Assembly (NCBI GenBank): GCA_013375455.1
Contig: JABXJT010000057.1
Span: 1-29,144, forward strand
Source of the DNA: Candidatus Helarchaeota archaeon
Lineage (GTDB): Archaea > Asgardarchaeota > Lokiarchaeia > Helarchaeales > HEL-GB-A
Reading direction: 5' to 3'
Length of the DNA: 29,144 nt
The first letter of the stretch is position 1. Each line of letters begins with the position of its first letter. A model generated the notes under the pieces. The model saw only the letters and a program-made list of their open reading frames with translations, did not search any database and had not been told where the DNA came from. Below are positions 1 through 7,922 of the stretch, one piece after another. The position numbers and the translations under genes were made by a program.

Positions 1-431
1 GCATCAATCGCCAGGACGACGCCATGATTTTCGCGAATTTGCGCCAATTTATCTTCCGGAATAAATTCGTGATTTAAGACCTGATAAAACCGGAGAATAT
101 TGCGGATCGTTTCCACATCGATGTTAAAATGATGCTTTTTTTCTAGATCAGCTTGAATTTCTTGTAAAGTTAAGCGTTTATTATATCTTAAGTAAGCCAC
201 GAGCGCATGCACATCCTTTCCAAACCGTTTGTACGGGAACACGTAGGGATTATCCCTATGAAACAAATGATCATTTTCACAGGCATAATAGCAGGTCTTG
301 GTACGCATCACCCCAATCAAAGTCTGAAATTCGTGTAAATTGGAACGATACCGGAACTTTACATATTCGCCACAAATCGGACAGATTTGAAATGGCGCTC
401 CTTTAATTGAAACTGTTTGAATGGCTGACAT
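1..431 (-). CDS. Transposase, N-terminal part (cut by window edge)
   Basis: Reading from an ATG at 429-431 on the minus strand there is an open frame of 143 codons that runs off the left edge. The N-terminus has a zinc-binding pattern: CPIC near residue 17, then a second Cys/His cluster (CYYACENDHLFH) around residues 48-59. A helix-turn-helix-like stretch (LTLQEIQADLEKKHHFNIDVETIRNIL) follows, and the visible part ends in VVLAIDA. A zinc finger, a helix-turn-helix and a strand ending in Asp are how several archaeal DDE transposases begin, with the Asp as the first catalytic residue. The family cannot be fixed because most of the catalytic domain lies outside the window. It might also be a decayed copy. 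Confidence 0.6.
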   Translation of the reverse strand, partial: MSAIQTVSIKGAPFQICPICGEYVKFRYRSNLHEFQTLIGVMRTKTCYYACENDHLFHRDNPYVFPYKRFGKDVHALVAYLRYNKRLTLQEIQADLEKKHHFNIDVETIRNILRFYQVLNHEFIPEDKLAQIRENHGVVLAID

Positions 432-623
432 AATTTCAGTATAAACAGAAAATATTCTTATAAGTGCGTATTCCCCAGAGAATATATCTAGATATTATGG
501 GTTAAAATTTTGGTATAATAGTTTTTTTTACTTCTTTCTTACACAACAGCTATGAAAAGTGAATAAAAGTCAATAAATATTAATAAAAATAAATTAAATG
601 ACTGAGTTTTTTATGGAAAATCA

Positions 624-650
624 TTTTGCGCAAAAGAGTAATTTGCGCAA
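624..650. repeat. Paired TTGCGCAA palindromes
   Basis: TTTTGCGCAAAA at 624-635 is a perfect 12-bp palindrome. A second TTGCGCAA palindrome lies at 643-650, with centres 17 bp apart. They lie about 35-60 bp upstream of a TATA-like sequence. Two half-symmetrical sites this close together resemble a dimeric regulator's operator; that role is inference. Confidence 0.4.
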
Positions 651-705
651 TTCAGTAGGGCAGATTTATATTAGATGGAAGCGTAATATATAGTGATTTG
701 TAACT

Positions 706-710
706 GAGGG
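706..710 (+). promoter_or_regulatory. Ribosome binding site for the TnpB-like gene
   Basis: GAGGG ends 6 nt before the TTG at 717-719. It supports the TTG start, since no ATG lies close by in this frame. Confidence 0.5.
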
Positions 711-716
711 TACATT

Positions 717-2051
717 TTGAAAACGATTAAAACAGTGCGCGTCACTTCTTTGCAATTGACTAAGCGAAAGTACGAGGAAATCGCACTCGCAATTGCTTGC
801 TTCAAGGATTCGGTCAATTTCTTGATTGCGAAGTGTATCGATAACCCCCTGTTCCAAAAAGTGTCCAAAAAAGGAAACACCTATTGCGATTATTCATCGT
901 ACCCCAAAATTCGCAAGAGTTTCTATTTCGAATGGAAGGCGAAGTTTCCACGCCTACATACACATTTCTGTCACTCCGCTGCTCGCATCACCAAAGATAT
1001 TCTGAGATCGTGGAATTCGTGGTGCTTCAAGAAGAGACGACGCCTTCCTAATCCCAGGTACAAAAAAAATTCAATGAAATTAGAGGAATGCCTCTGCTAT
1101 CTTGATGGGAACTATGTGGTTCTGAGGAACGAACCGCGATGCAAGTTGTACATTCCCTTTCAGCCGACGCGCCATTTTCTTCAGTTGAAAACGAATAGAC
1201 ACGGTGAAATTACTTTAAAATTAAATCCAAATCGCACAGTGGACATCTTCATCCCATTTACTCAAGAAATTCAGCCACAGAAAATCACATCTCTCCTATT
1301 CATTGATACAAATGAGCGCAGTGTGGACTTCCTACTAGTTAATGAAACGAGCGCGCAAGTTAGATCGCTGGATACGTCCCAGCTTTCTACTATCCATTTC
1401 ACTTATTCCCTAAAGCGCCGGAACATCTCGCAAAAAATCGCCCAAGGCTCAAAATATCAACCGCAGAAACGAAAGGAGTTACTCGATAAATATGGAAGGA
1501 GAGAGCGGAATAAGACCATCAATGAAATGCACGCAGTAACCAATGAGATCACACGAATTGTTGAGACAAATGGGGCACTAGTTGTCCTCGAAGATTTAAC
1601 AAACATTCGGCAATCCTTAGCTCGCCAAAAAAACTTAAAACCGCGCCAACAGAAAAAATCGAAGAAGATGCGGCGCAGGTTGAACCGCTGGAACTTTCGG
1701 CAATTTCAAACCTATTTGGAATATAAAGTAAAAGCGACGGGGCATCCCGTCAAGTATGTCAACCCTCGATATACCTCGCAAAATTGCTTACAATGTGGCA
1801 AAAGAACCAAATGCTGGGGAAAAATGTTCACCTGTAAGCACTGTGGGTTCACTATGGAACGCCACATTCTAGCGACGTTGAATATCGCCGAGGTATTTCT
1901 TAATACTCAGAATGTAGCGAGACCCGATCCCGCTGAAAGGCATCAGATGACGATGATGGCGAGAGCAGTTCGTAACTGCAAGGACACCATCATCCGAGAG
2001 GCAAGTCAAAATGATAAAATTATGGGAATTTATCCAGTTTTATCTACTTAA
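717..2051 (+). CDS. tnpB: TnpB-like protein with altered RuvC-III motif
   Basis: This 444-residue protein belongs to the TnpB family (IS200/IS605 OrfB), RNA-guided nucleases encoded by transposons. Seen directly: a RuvC-I strand with Asp197 (LLFIDTNERSV), RuvC-II with Glu292 (LVVLEDL), a zinc finger with Cys357, Cys360, Cys373 and Cys376, and the RuvC-III region ERHILATLNIAE. In active relatives this last motif reads D-R-D-x-x-A-x-x-N-I, and the second Asp is catalytic; here it is His383. The first Asp is also replaced, by Glu. The protein may therefore be nuclease-inactive or use a rearranged active site. No TnpA gene is nearby. The TTG start is supported by GAGGG at 706-710. The last 4 bases overlap the end of the convergent PLP-enzyme gene. 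A strong nested hairpin lies in the 3' end of the gene. Confidence 0.8.
   Translation: MKTIKTVRVTSLQLTKRKYEEIALAIACFKDSVNFLIAKCIDNPLFQKVSKKGNTYCDYSSYPKIRKSFYFEWKAKFPRLHTHFCHSAARITKDILRSWNSWCFKKRRRLPNPRYKKNSMKLEECLCYLDGNYVVLRNEPRCKLYIPFQPTRHFLQLKTNRHGEITLKLNPNRTVDIFIPFTQEIQPQKITSLLFIDTNERSVDFLLVNETSAQVRSLDTSQLSTIHFTYSLKRRNISQKIAQGSKYQPQKRKELLDKYGRRERNKTINEMHAVTNEITRIVETNGALVVLEDLTNIRQSLARQKNLKPRQQKKSKKMRRRLNRWNFRQFQTYLEYKVKATGHPVKYVNPRYTSQNCLQCGKRTKCWGKMFTCKHCGFTMERHILATLNIAEVFLNTQNVARPDPAERHQMTMMARAVRNCKDTIIREASQNDKIMGIYPVLST
1952..1994 (+). ncRNA. Nested hairpin in tnpB 3' end, possible guide-RNA scaffold
   Basis: GATGATGG at 1952-1959 pairs exactly with CCATCATC at 1987-1994. Inside it, GCAGTT at 1965-1970 pairs exactly with AACTGC at 1974-1979 around a CGT loop. 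TnpB guide RNAs (omegaRNA/reRNA) are known to arise from the 3' end of tnpB and the element's right end, so the position fits. Transcription as a separate RNA is inferred. Confidence 0.4.
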
Positions 2052-3274
2052 CAGATCGGGAAATAATTCTTTATTAAATCACGCAGGGATGTATATTGGG
2101 TAAGATCAAAGGTATATTGCACGGTTTGAAATGATTGATTTAGGTCTTGTATCTTTTTCACAAGTTTTAGATATTGTAAGTTTTCTTGAATGGCATCTGA
2201 AATGATATCTGCCAATTGTTTCATTTCAGGCTCTTTCATTCCAAGCCGAGTCACTTCAGATGTCCCTAATCGAAGAATGATATCCGTGAAAATTCCTAAA
2301 CTTTCCAATTTATTTTTAATCCCTAATGCAGGTTGAGGTGGGTAATCAAGTAAGACCTGGTGAGATTTAGTGAAGCCAACTGATGAACCTTTTACAGGGA
2401 TACCATCATGATTCAATCGTTCGGCTAGTGTTTTACTGTTTTTCACGACTTGTGCGGCATAATCTTCGCCAAATTCTAATAATTCTAAGGCAGCAATTGC
2501 TAAGGCCCCAACTCTGTGAGGGTGCATGTTATCGATAAGGATGTGGTCACTTTGTAAAAATCCACCGAATTTTTGCACTTTTCGGAAAAAATCCTTGTTG
2601 TTGGAAACTATGATCCCTCCTTGAGGCCCGAAAAAGCTCTTATGCGTGCTTCCCAGAAGGATATCAGCCCCTTCTCGTAAAGGATCTTGAAATTGGTTGC
2701 CTGCAATGAGTCCCAAAACGTGGGATCCATCAAATACGAGCGGAATGTTTCCCAAATGGTCATCAATGATGTTCCGAAATTCTTGCACGGGATGAGGATG
2801 CGTGAAAACTGATTGTCCTAGCATTATCATATCGGGCGGCTTTTTTAGTAAGCTATTCTTGCTTAGAATAACATCGATCGTTCGAGTATCGTGATTGAAT
2901 GCGAGCTTCGATTCGACCCGATCATGAGCTCGTAGTCTTAAAGGAAACCCCCCATCATCTCCAGAGACTTTTGCAATAATTGCTCTCAATTTGGTGAGTC
3001 CTAACACGGCAGATAGTACTGCCAACGTCCCTGATAGAGGAGTAATCAATACATACTCAGCATTGTAAAGTTTCTGGAGAGATTTTTTGCAAATTTCCAT
3101 GATTCTACGAATATTAAAACCGCCTCCATATAAGGGAGCCGAATAGCGATGGGCTAAATCGCTCGCCATCATTAACCGGACTAATGGTGAGGTCCTATTT
3201 TCACTTGCAACCATATTAATACCATTTGCGCGTAATTGCTCATGATCCATTAAGTTATTGATTACTTTTTCCAA
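2048..3274 (-). CDS. Serine hydroxymethyltransferase-like PLP enzyme
   Basis: This 408-residue protein is a fold-type I PLP enzyme closest in motifs to serine hydroxymethyltransferase (SHMT; typically about 415-430 residues). Visible matches are ASENRTSP (residues 23-30), LSGTLAV with Ser81-Gly82-Thr83 for the PLP phosphate, VFDGSHVLGLIAG with Asp182 for the pyridine nitrogen, THKSFFGPQGG with the PLP lysine at 212, and LRLGTSEVTRLGM near residue 350. In true SHMT the segment before YGG carries a catalytic Glu and the two Tyr of the YAEGYPGKRYYGG motif. Here it reads HRYSAPLYGG and that Glu is missing, so a folate-dependent reaction is doubtful; an aldolase or another amino-acid reaction is possible. 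The TTG start at 3274 follows AGAGG at 3284-3288; an ATG at 3250 is the alternative. It lies 19 bp downstream of the methyltransferase gene and is probably cotranscribed. Confidence 0.75.
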   Translation of the reverse strand: MEKVINNLMDHEQLRANGINMVASENRTSPLVRLMMASDLAHRYSAPLYGGGFNIRRIMEICKKSLQKLYNAEYVLITPLSGTLAVLSAVLGLTKLRAIIAKVSGDDGGFPLRLRAHDRVESKLAFNHDTRTIDVILSKNSLLKKPPDMIMLGQSVFTHPHPVQEFRNIIDDHLGNIPLVFDGSHVLGLIAGNQFQDPLREGADILLGSTHKSFFGPQGGIIVSNNKDFFRKVQKFGGFLQSDHILIDNMHPHRVGALAIAALELLEFGEDYAAQVVKNSKTLAERLNHDGIPVKGSSVGFTKSHQVLLDYPPQPALGIKNKLESLGIFTDIILRLGTSEVTRLGMKEPEMKQLADIISDAIQENLQYLKLVKKIQDLNQSFQTVQYTFDLTQYTSLRDLIKNYFPIC

Positions 3275-3283
3275 GGATTTATT

Positions 3284-3288
3284 CCTCT
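3284..3288 (-). promoter_or_regulatory. Ribosome binding site for the PLP enzyme
   Basis: AGAGG on the minus strand is 9 nt before the TTG at 3274. It lies in the 19-bp gap after the upstream methyltransferase gene, which favours the TTG over the later ATG at 3250 and fits translation from a shared mRNA. Confidence 0.4.
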
Positions 3289-3293
3289 CTCAT

Positions 3294-5924
3294 TCATTTA
3301 TTTCTCGAATTACTTATTGAATCCCAATTAACTAAATCCATTATTAAATCTATTTCTTTAATTAGTCGAATAGATTCTTTAATTAAGTTGAGGATTTTGA
3401 GGTAAAAAATGATATCTTTTTTCTGTATCTTTTGGGTTATCCGATCTTTTAACCATTTTTTACATACATGGTATTTTCCTATTTTAAAAGTCCAATCATC
3501 TTCATTAATTCCTTGGAGCCATTTATCAGAATCAATATATATGCGATTATCCTTGAATTTAGGAAAACCTTTCTTGATTTTGTCATTATCGGAGATGTTA
3601 GTCGTTATTTCGGGATTTAAATCTAAATTCTCTGGATGAAGATGGAGATTTATTAATTTTGTTCCCAATTCCACCAACTGTGTAAATAGAGCTGGATCTC
3701 TGATAAATGGAATGCGAGGGAAATCTCTTTTTAGGAATACATCATACCGCTTCCTAAACTTATTGGAAAACAATATCGCGTAAGGATAAGCTAAGGGTGC
3801 AATAGAATCCAACTCTGGATTATTAAATCCCATTTCTTCCAGGAATTGGAGATATAAAGGTGTTAAATTCCACGAGTGATTACCAGCTTGGTTCCTTTTC
3901 AATAAGGGAAATACATAGCAATTTACAGAACTCGTGTTTGATAGAAAAATGACGTCAGTAAATAATTTGGAAACAAAAACATGTGAAAATTCGTTGTCCT
4001 TTACAATTCTTGAACACAAAAATAGGGTATTTTCATGGCATTGTTCTTTTAATTTTCGAACAGGCCGAGTCCAGAAAGATGGATCATAATAAGTCCAGCG
4101 AATATCGAAAGGTCTATAGTTATACCTTTCCATTTTTGATTTATCGTAGGAAAGTTTCTCTAAAAGGCGTAAAACTTTTCCTTTTGCTTCTGTAATTTTT
4201 CCGAGGGGTTCACTTTTTTTAGCCTTCAATAGAAAATCTTGAATATTGTTCTCTAATTCATAGGGGGTGAAGGCAACTAACAATTTATCATCGCCCGGCT
4301 TTCCACCAACATTGTAGAACTCGAAAATTTCTGTCAAGCTGTGAAATTGATGGTATTCAGAGGCTTGAGTCAAGGAAGATCCAATTGTAAAGGGCGCGCC
4401 TGGTATGATATTTGAAATATCGGCCCATGAAATGGTCGAAACATCATTTGATTTTAGCCATTCAAATTTGTTTTCTTTTGTTCCATAGAGATCAAAATAG
4501 AAAATCTTTTTTTGTTCCAGATTTGGATGTTTTAGAAAAAATGCAATGCAAACTCCCTGCTTAATTCCGAATATATTTTCATCTTTAATGCCTGTAGGAT
4601 GATTTTCATAAATGATTAAGCTTCCATGAAGATTGAGGAAATAAAGATGGTCAAAAGCTTTCATTAGTTCTTCTCTCATACCTCTGTGGATGATTCCCAT
4701 TAAATAGGTATGATTGGTTATCATTCCGATGATACCCCATCCGGTCCGCTCGATTAAGTCTTGTGCTAACCGGATAAATTTAATATAGTCGTCAGAGAGG
4801 GGTTGAATGTTTTTCTCAGTGCGGACGCTAGCTTTATAGGAATCCATCAAATGCTCGATAAATGCTCCAGTATTTTTTGAGGATCTCGAATACGGAGGAT
4901 TACCGATAATGACTGACACCTGGTCAGATGTCTTTATATCGCTGGCTAGAATATCCTCTCGTGAATATTTATTTAGGGCACCCGATGAATTTGGAATCAC
5001 GCCACCGTCCAGGGCGTTTGTTAAAAAAATGTTTAAACGTGGGAAAATTGAAAATTGATACCCGGTCTCTGTAAGTAAGGAATCCAATTTTAAATGTGTA
5101 AGGATATATGGTGCCATTAGCAATTCAAAGCCAAACAATTTTCTTAGTAGATGTTTCGACATAAACTCGTTCCATCTTGAATTTAACTTCTCCTTACTCA
5201 GATGAGCATTGTTCTTCTCGAATGTAGAATGAATTAATTTCATTGTCTGTTCGATGAAAGTCCCAGTTCCAATTGCCGGATCTAAAATTTGAATTTTGGC
5301 ATCAGCGAACCCCTCGTGACATCCTAGTTGAGTTCTGAGTAAATAATCTATTGACCTTATTATGAAAGATGTAATGGGTAGTGGAGTGTGAAAAACCCCT
5401 CTCCTTCTTTTCTGTTGAGTGTTCAAAGCTCTCAAGAATAAATCGTAAAAACGCGTGATTAAATCCGTTTCAATGTTAGAGCATTCATGGTCGTTCAATA
5501 ATGCCTCAGAATCTAATTCAGTTAAAAATTCAATAACTTTATCTAATCCAATTGAATTCCTTAGAGGATTCTGTAAGGTATTTCGGAATAGATATTCTAA
5601 AGAAGGATGATTTGAAACCGATTCAATGAGGTCTTTTGTAGAAAAAGCCCCTTTCTTAATGACTTTTATGGTAAAAAGAGCACAAATCATTGTTTGAGCA
5701 AAAATTTCTGGAAAATTTTCTCGTGTTAAATCGTGGATTAAATTTGTTTTAACATGCTTTAAAATTTGATGAATTGGTCCATTCATATCTTCATTATTAA
5801 AGACTAATTTCATTTGCGCTTGGACTTTTTTAGTTAATTCGGCAAGTTCCACGACTATTGGACGTAATTTCTGACTACTTGTTTTATCGTTAGAGCGTTG
5901 GGGAGATTTATTGTTGATTTTCAT
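3294..5924 (-). CDS. N6-adenine DNA methyltransferase, Type ISP-like, without helicase/nuclease
   Basis: This 876-residue protein carries an amino-methyltransferase core. It has a motif X-like GVFHTP (176-181), the SAM-binding motif I DPAIGTGTF (215-223) and catalytic motif IV NPPY (342-345), typical of gamma-class N6-adenine methyltransferases. Upstream is a helical stretch with FPEIFAQTMICALFTIKV (71-88), like the coupler of Type ISP restriction enzymes. Downstream, YNYRPFDIRWTYYD matches the YRPFDxRxxYY signature of their target-recognition half. Type ISP enzymes normally also carry an N-terminal nuclease and a helicase; neither is present here or in a neighbouring gene. It may be an orphan modification enzyme, a Type IIG-like remnant or one subunit of a split defence system. 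The gene starts at ATG 5924 and precedes the SHMT-like gene in a likely two-gene operon. Confidence 0.8.
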   Translation of the reverse strand: MKINNKSPQRSNDKTSSQKLRPIVVELAELTKKVQAQMKLVFNNEDMNGPIHQILKHVKTNLIHDLTRENFPEIFAQTMICALFTIKVIKKGAFSTKDLIESVSNHPSLEYLFRNTLQNPLRNSIGLDKVIEFLTELDSEALLNDHECSNIETDLITRFYDLFLRALNTQQKRRRGVFHTPLPITSFIIRSIDYLLRTQLGCHEGFADAKIQILDPAIGTGTFIEQTMKLIHSTFEKNNAHLSKEKLNSRWNEFMSKHLLRKLFGFELLMAPYILTHLKLDSLLTETGYQFSIFPRLNIFLTNALDGGVIPNSSGALNKYSREDILASDIKTSDQVSVIIGNPPYSRSSKNTGAFIEHLMDSYKASVRTEKNIQPLSDDYIKFIRLAQDLIERTGWGIIGMITNHTYLMGIIHRGMREELMKAFDHLYFLNLHGSLIIYENHPTGIKDENIFGIKQGVCIAFFLKHPNLEQKKIFYFDLYGTKENKFEWLKSNDVSTISWADISNIIPGAPFTIGSSLTQASEYHQFHSLTEIFEFYNVGGKPGDDKLLVAFTPYELENNIQDFLLKAKKSEPLGKITEAKGKVLRLLEKLSYDKSKMERYNYRPFDIRWTYYDPSFWTRPVRKLKEQCHENTLFLCSRIVKDNEFSHVFVSKLFTDVIFLSNTSSVNCYVFPLLKRNQAGNHSWNLTPLYLQFLEEMGFNNPELDSIAPLAYPYAILFSNKFRKRYDVFLKRDFPRIPFIRDPALFTQLVELGTKLINLHLHPENLDLNPEITTNISDNDKIKKGFPKFKDNRIYIDSDKWLQGINEDDWTFKIGKYHVCKKWLKDRITQKIQKKDIIFYLKILNLIKESIRLIKEIDLIMDLVNWDSISNSRNK

Positions 5925-5969
5925 TCAATTTACCATGTATTTGCATCTTTCGCAATTAAAGATTATTAC

Positions 5970-6000
5970 AAAAGTCTATAAAAGTTAGGAAGTTATAAAA
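5970..6000. promoter_or_regulatory. Divergent promoter region (methyltransferase / YbjN-like gene)
   Basis: CTTTTATAG on the minus strand (5976-5984) lies about 55 bp before the methyltransferase ATG. TTATAAAA on the plus strand (5993-6000) lies about 80 bp before the 6078 ATG. Both look like archaeal TATA boxes, but the whole stretch is AT-rich and the match is weak evidence. Confidence 0.3.
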
Positions 6001-6077
6001 AATAAAGCAACAAATTTAATTTCACTAAATAAATTTGTAAAGATTAGAAATCAACTAATTATGCTAAGTGACTAATA

Positions 6078-6647
6078 ATGCCTAAGAAAAAAGCAAAAAG
6101 TAAAAAAGCTAAAAGTAAAAAAGCAAAAAAGAAAAAACCAGACAAGAAAGCACCAGAAGAACGTAAGGTTGACAAAGAAGCCTTAGAAAAGAACTACCAG
6201 ATTTGTGGGGATTATCTACGCCGCATGAAGATTGAAGGTCTTGAAGAGAGTGCTGAAGACAGAGCATACACCATTCCTCTTACGTTCACCTTTCCGGATG
6301 GATACGAAATTAAATTAAAAACCGTCTTTCGTGTAACTGATCGATTTATCATGGCGAAGTGCTTATTACTCTTTTATAATGACATCAAAAGGTCGCGAGA
6401 CGTCGACTTGAAAATGAATAAGCTCTTGTTGCAAGCCAATTTTGAATTATTCGACGTGACCTACAGTTTAGACAATGAGAAAAACGTTTATGTTGAGATG
6501 GATATAATCCCAAGTGCCAACTTTGAAGCGTTTGAAGACGAGTTAAAAGGGGTATTCTTTGGGATCGAGCATTTCTTCAATAAAATTTTAGCGGAAGTAT
6601 TTAAGGAAATAAAACGTCAAGATACCTACGGGCGGTACCATACGTAG
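6078..6647 (+). CDS. YbjN/T3SS-chaperone-like protein with Lys-rich tail
   Basis: The first roughly 30 residues of this 189-residue protein are almost all Lys, Ala and Ser in a KKAKSKKAKSKKAKKKK repeat. The remainder is a compact alpha/beta domain. The order of elements (beta strands around residues 55-80, a helix with NKLLLQANFELFDVTYSLD, a strand YVEMDIIPS, then a C-terminal helix GIEHFFNKILAEVFKEI) resembles the YbjN/type III secretion chaperone-like fold. The assignment is by pattern only and function is unknown. The basic tail could bind nucleic acid or acidic surfaces. The stop codon abuts the stop of the convergent GNAT-like gene with no spacer. Confidence 0.65.
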   Translation: MPKKKAKSKKAKSKKAKKKKPDKKAPEERKVDKEALEKNYQICGDYLRRMKIEGLEESAEDRAYTIPLTFTFPDGYEIKLKTVFRVTDRFIMAKCLLLFYNDIKRSRDVDLKMNKLLLQANFELFDVTYSLDNEKNVYVEMDIIPSANFEAFEDELKGVFFGIEHFFNKILAEVFKEIKRQDTYGRYHT

Positions 6648-7799
6648 TTAAATGGCAAAATCAGTTAAGGTCGGTAAGTAGAATTTTGTGATTCTTTCGA
6701 GTTCAAGGAGTTTCTGCCCTTTTTCGGTTAGGGGGAGAATGAAGAAGGGCGTTTTTCGGCGCTCTGACATAAATCCTGCTTTATCAATCGCCTTGTAATC
6801 ATAATATGGCAAGAATACGTTGATGATGATGGCTTTGTGATACAATTCATTGTACATCGTGATGAGAAATGCTTTTTTTTCCTCAACGTCTAAATCTTGA
6901 GAGAATGCAACGTAGTCCCAAAATCCAAAAGGGGCATCTCCATTCTTAAACCGAACAAATACTACGCGGTAAAGAAGAGCGGCGATAATTTTCTGATCCC
7001 GTTCCCACACCTTCGTGTGACGTCCAAATGGAGTACCCGGAAACTCTTTTTTAATTATAGAATAATCTAAGGAGTCGAGCTGAGAAGTAACATCAAGATA
7101 TCTTTGCAGCGATTCGAGCGTCCAGATTTGAGTAAGAGGTAATTTGGTTGAGTAATTATTGAATAATTCAACAATCTTTGGAAAATCTTCTGGAATCGCA
7201 TCGCGGATCACCCCCTCTAATTCTGGCGGGTCCTTCATACCAGCCATTGTCTTTGCCAATTGTGCGAGCACGATATTCATTTTTTTCTTTTGTCTCAATA
7301 TATCTACGCCTTCGGAACCAAGGAGCTTTACCAAATTTTCAACATTTTTACTGACTCTCACAAACTCTAGGTCTTCTTTAAAAATCTTCATTTCTTCGGA
7401 ATTCACGTCTTTTATAATTGCAACCCAGATGAAATCCACATCAAATTCCTTGATTTTATTGACGAATTGTTGAAAGAGGTTTTTCTTTTTTTCTCGGTCT
7501 AGGGGGAAATCCGGGTCAATGGCGTAGGAGGTAATGGCACTGCCAACTAATTCTACATCCTGAAATGAAATGGGAATGATTGTCCCGCCAATTGTACCCA
7601 CTAAATTTTCGCCCGAATAGATACCGAAAAATGTTTGGAGGTTTGAAAAATTTATTTCCGTCGCATATTTAGTATAGGCGGGAGTGAAGGGCACGTAATC
7701 TTCATCGAGAGTCTCGCTCTTATAACGAAGAACTTTCATGTACAAAGCAGATAATTCATCCCAATCAGGATTAGTTAATGGTTTTAATTTTAAATCCAC
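6648..7799 (-). CDS. Two-domain GNAT-like acyltransferase
   Basis: This protein of about 383 residues appears to contain two GNAT-fold units. The first (roughly residues 1-160) has the strand GENLVGTIGGTIIPI and a SAITSYAIDPDF stretch at the position of the acceptor/CoA-binding strand. The second begins at about residue 200 with GVIRDAIPEDFPKIVELFN, a typical GNAT opening (R-x-A-x-x-x-D). The acetyl-CoA loop Q/R-x-x-G-x-G/A is not clear in either half, so one or both may be inactive. The substrate is unknown. GTG codons at 7805 and 7799 are both possible starts; GAGGT at 7807-7811 is 7 nt before the one at 7799 and only 1 nt before the other, so 7799 is chosen. The gene is divergent from the AAA+ ATPase gene. 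Confidence 0.65.
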   Translation of the reverse strand: MDLKLKPLTNPDWDELSALYMKVLRYKSETLDEDYVPFTPAYTKYATEINFSNLQTFFGIYSGENLVGTIGGTIIPISFQDVELVGSAITSYAIDPDFPLDREKKKNLFQQFVNKIKEFDVDFIWVAIIKDVNSEEMKIFKEDLEFVRVSKNVENLVKLLGSEGVDILRQKKKMNIVLAQLAKTMAGMKDPPELEGVIRDAIPEDFPKIVELFNNYSTKLPLTQIWTLESLQRYLDVTSQLDSLDYSIIKKEFPGTPFGRHTKVWERDQKIIAALLYRVVFVRFKNGDAPFGFWDYVAFSQDLDVEEKKAFLITMYNELYHKAIIINVFLPYYDYKAIDKAGFMSERRKTPFFILPLTEKGQKLLELERITKFYLPTLTDFAI

Positions 7800-7806
7800 T
7801 ATCACG

Positions 7807-7811
7807 ACCTC
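7807..7811 (-). promoter_or_regulatory. Ribosome binding site that decides the GNAT-like start
   Basis: GAGGT on the minus strand sits 7 nt upstream of the GTG at 7799 and 1 nt upstream of the GTG at 7805, favouring the former. Confidence 0.4.
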
Positions 7812-7856
7812 ATTAGCATCAATTGTTTAAATAATGTATAAATAATAAGAATGCCT

Positions 7857-7864
7857 CTATAAAT
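7857..7864 (+). promoter_or_regulatory. TATA-like promoter for the Cdc48-like gene
   Basis: CTATAAAT lies about 60 bp before the ATG at 7923. A second TATA-like run (TGTATAAATA, 7835-7844) lies further upstream. Either could serve; the assignment is by sequence and position only. Confidence 0.35.
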
Positions 7865-7922
7865 TTTAAAAAAAGTTTGCTTTTTACTACACGCTTGAAA
7901 ATGAGAATTTGGGGTTAGGTTG

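Larger units (their letters stand above)
432..716. other. AT-rich intergenic region with palindromes
   Basis: No gene is seen between the divergent transposase and TnpB-like genes. The region holds a perfect 12-bp palindrome (ATATCTAGATAT, 484-495) near the transposase start. Two related TTGCGCAA palindromes lie at 624-635 and 643-650. A TATA-like stretch (TAATATATAG, 684-693) lies about 30 bp before the TnpB-like start. It probably carries the promoters of both genes and possibly a transposon end, but no terminal inverted repeat could be assigned. Confidence 0.4.
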
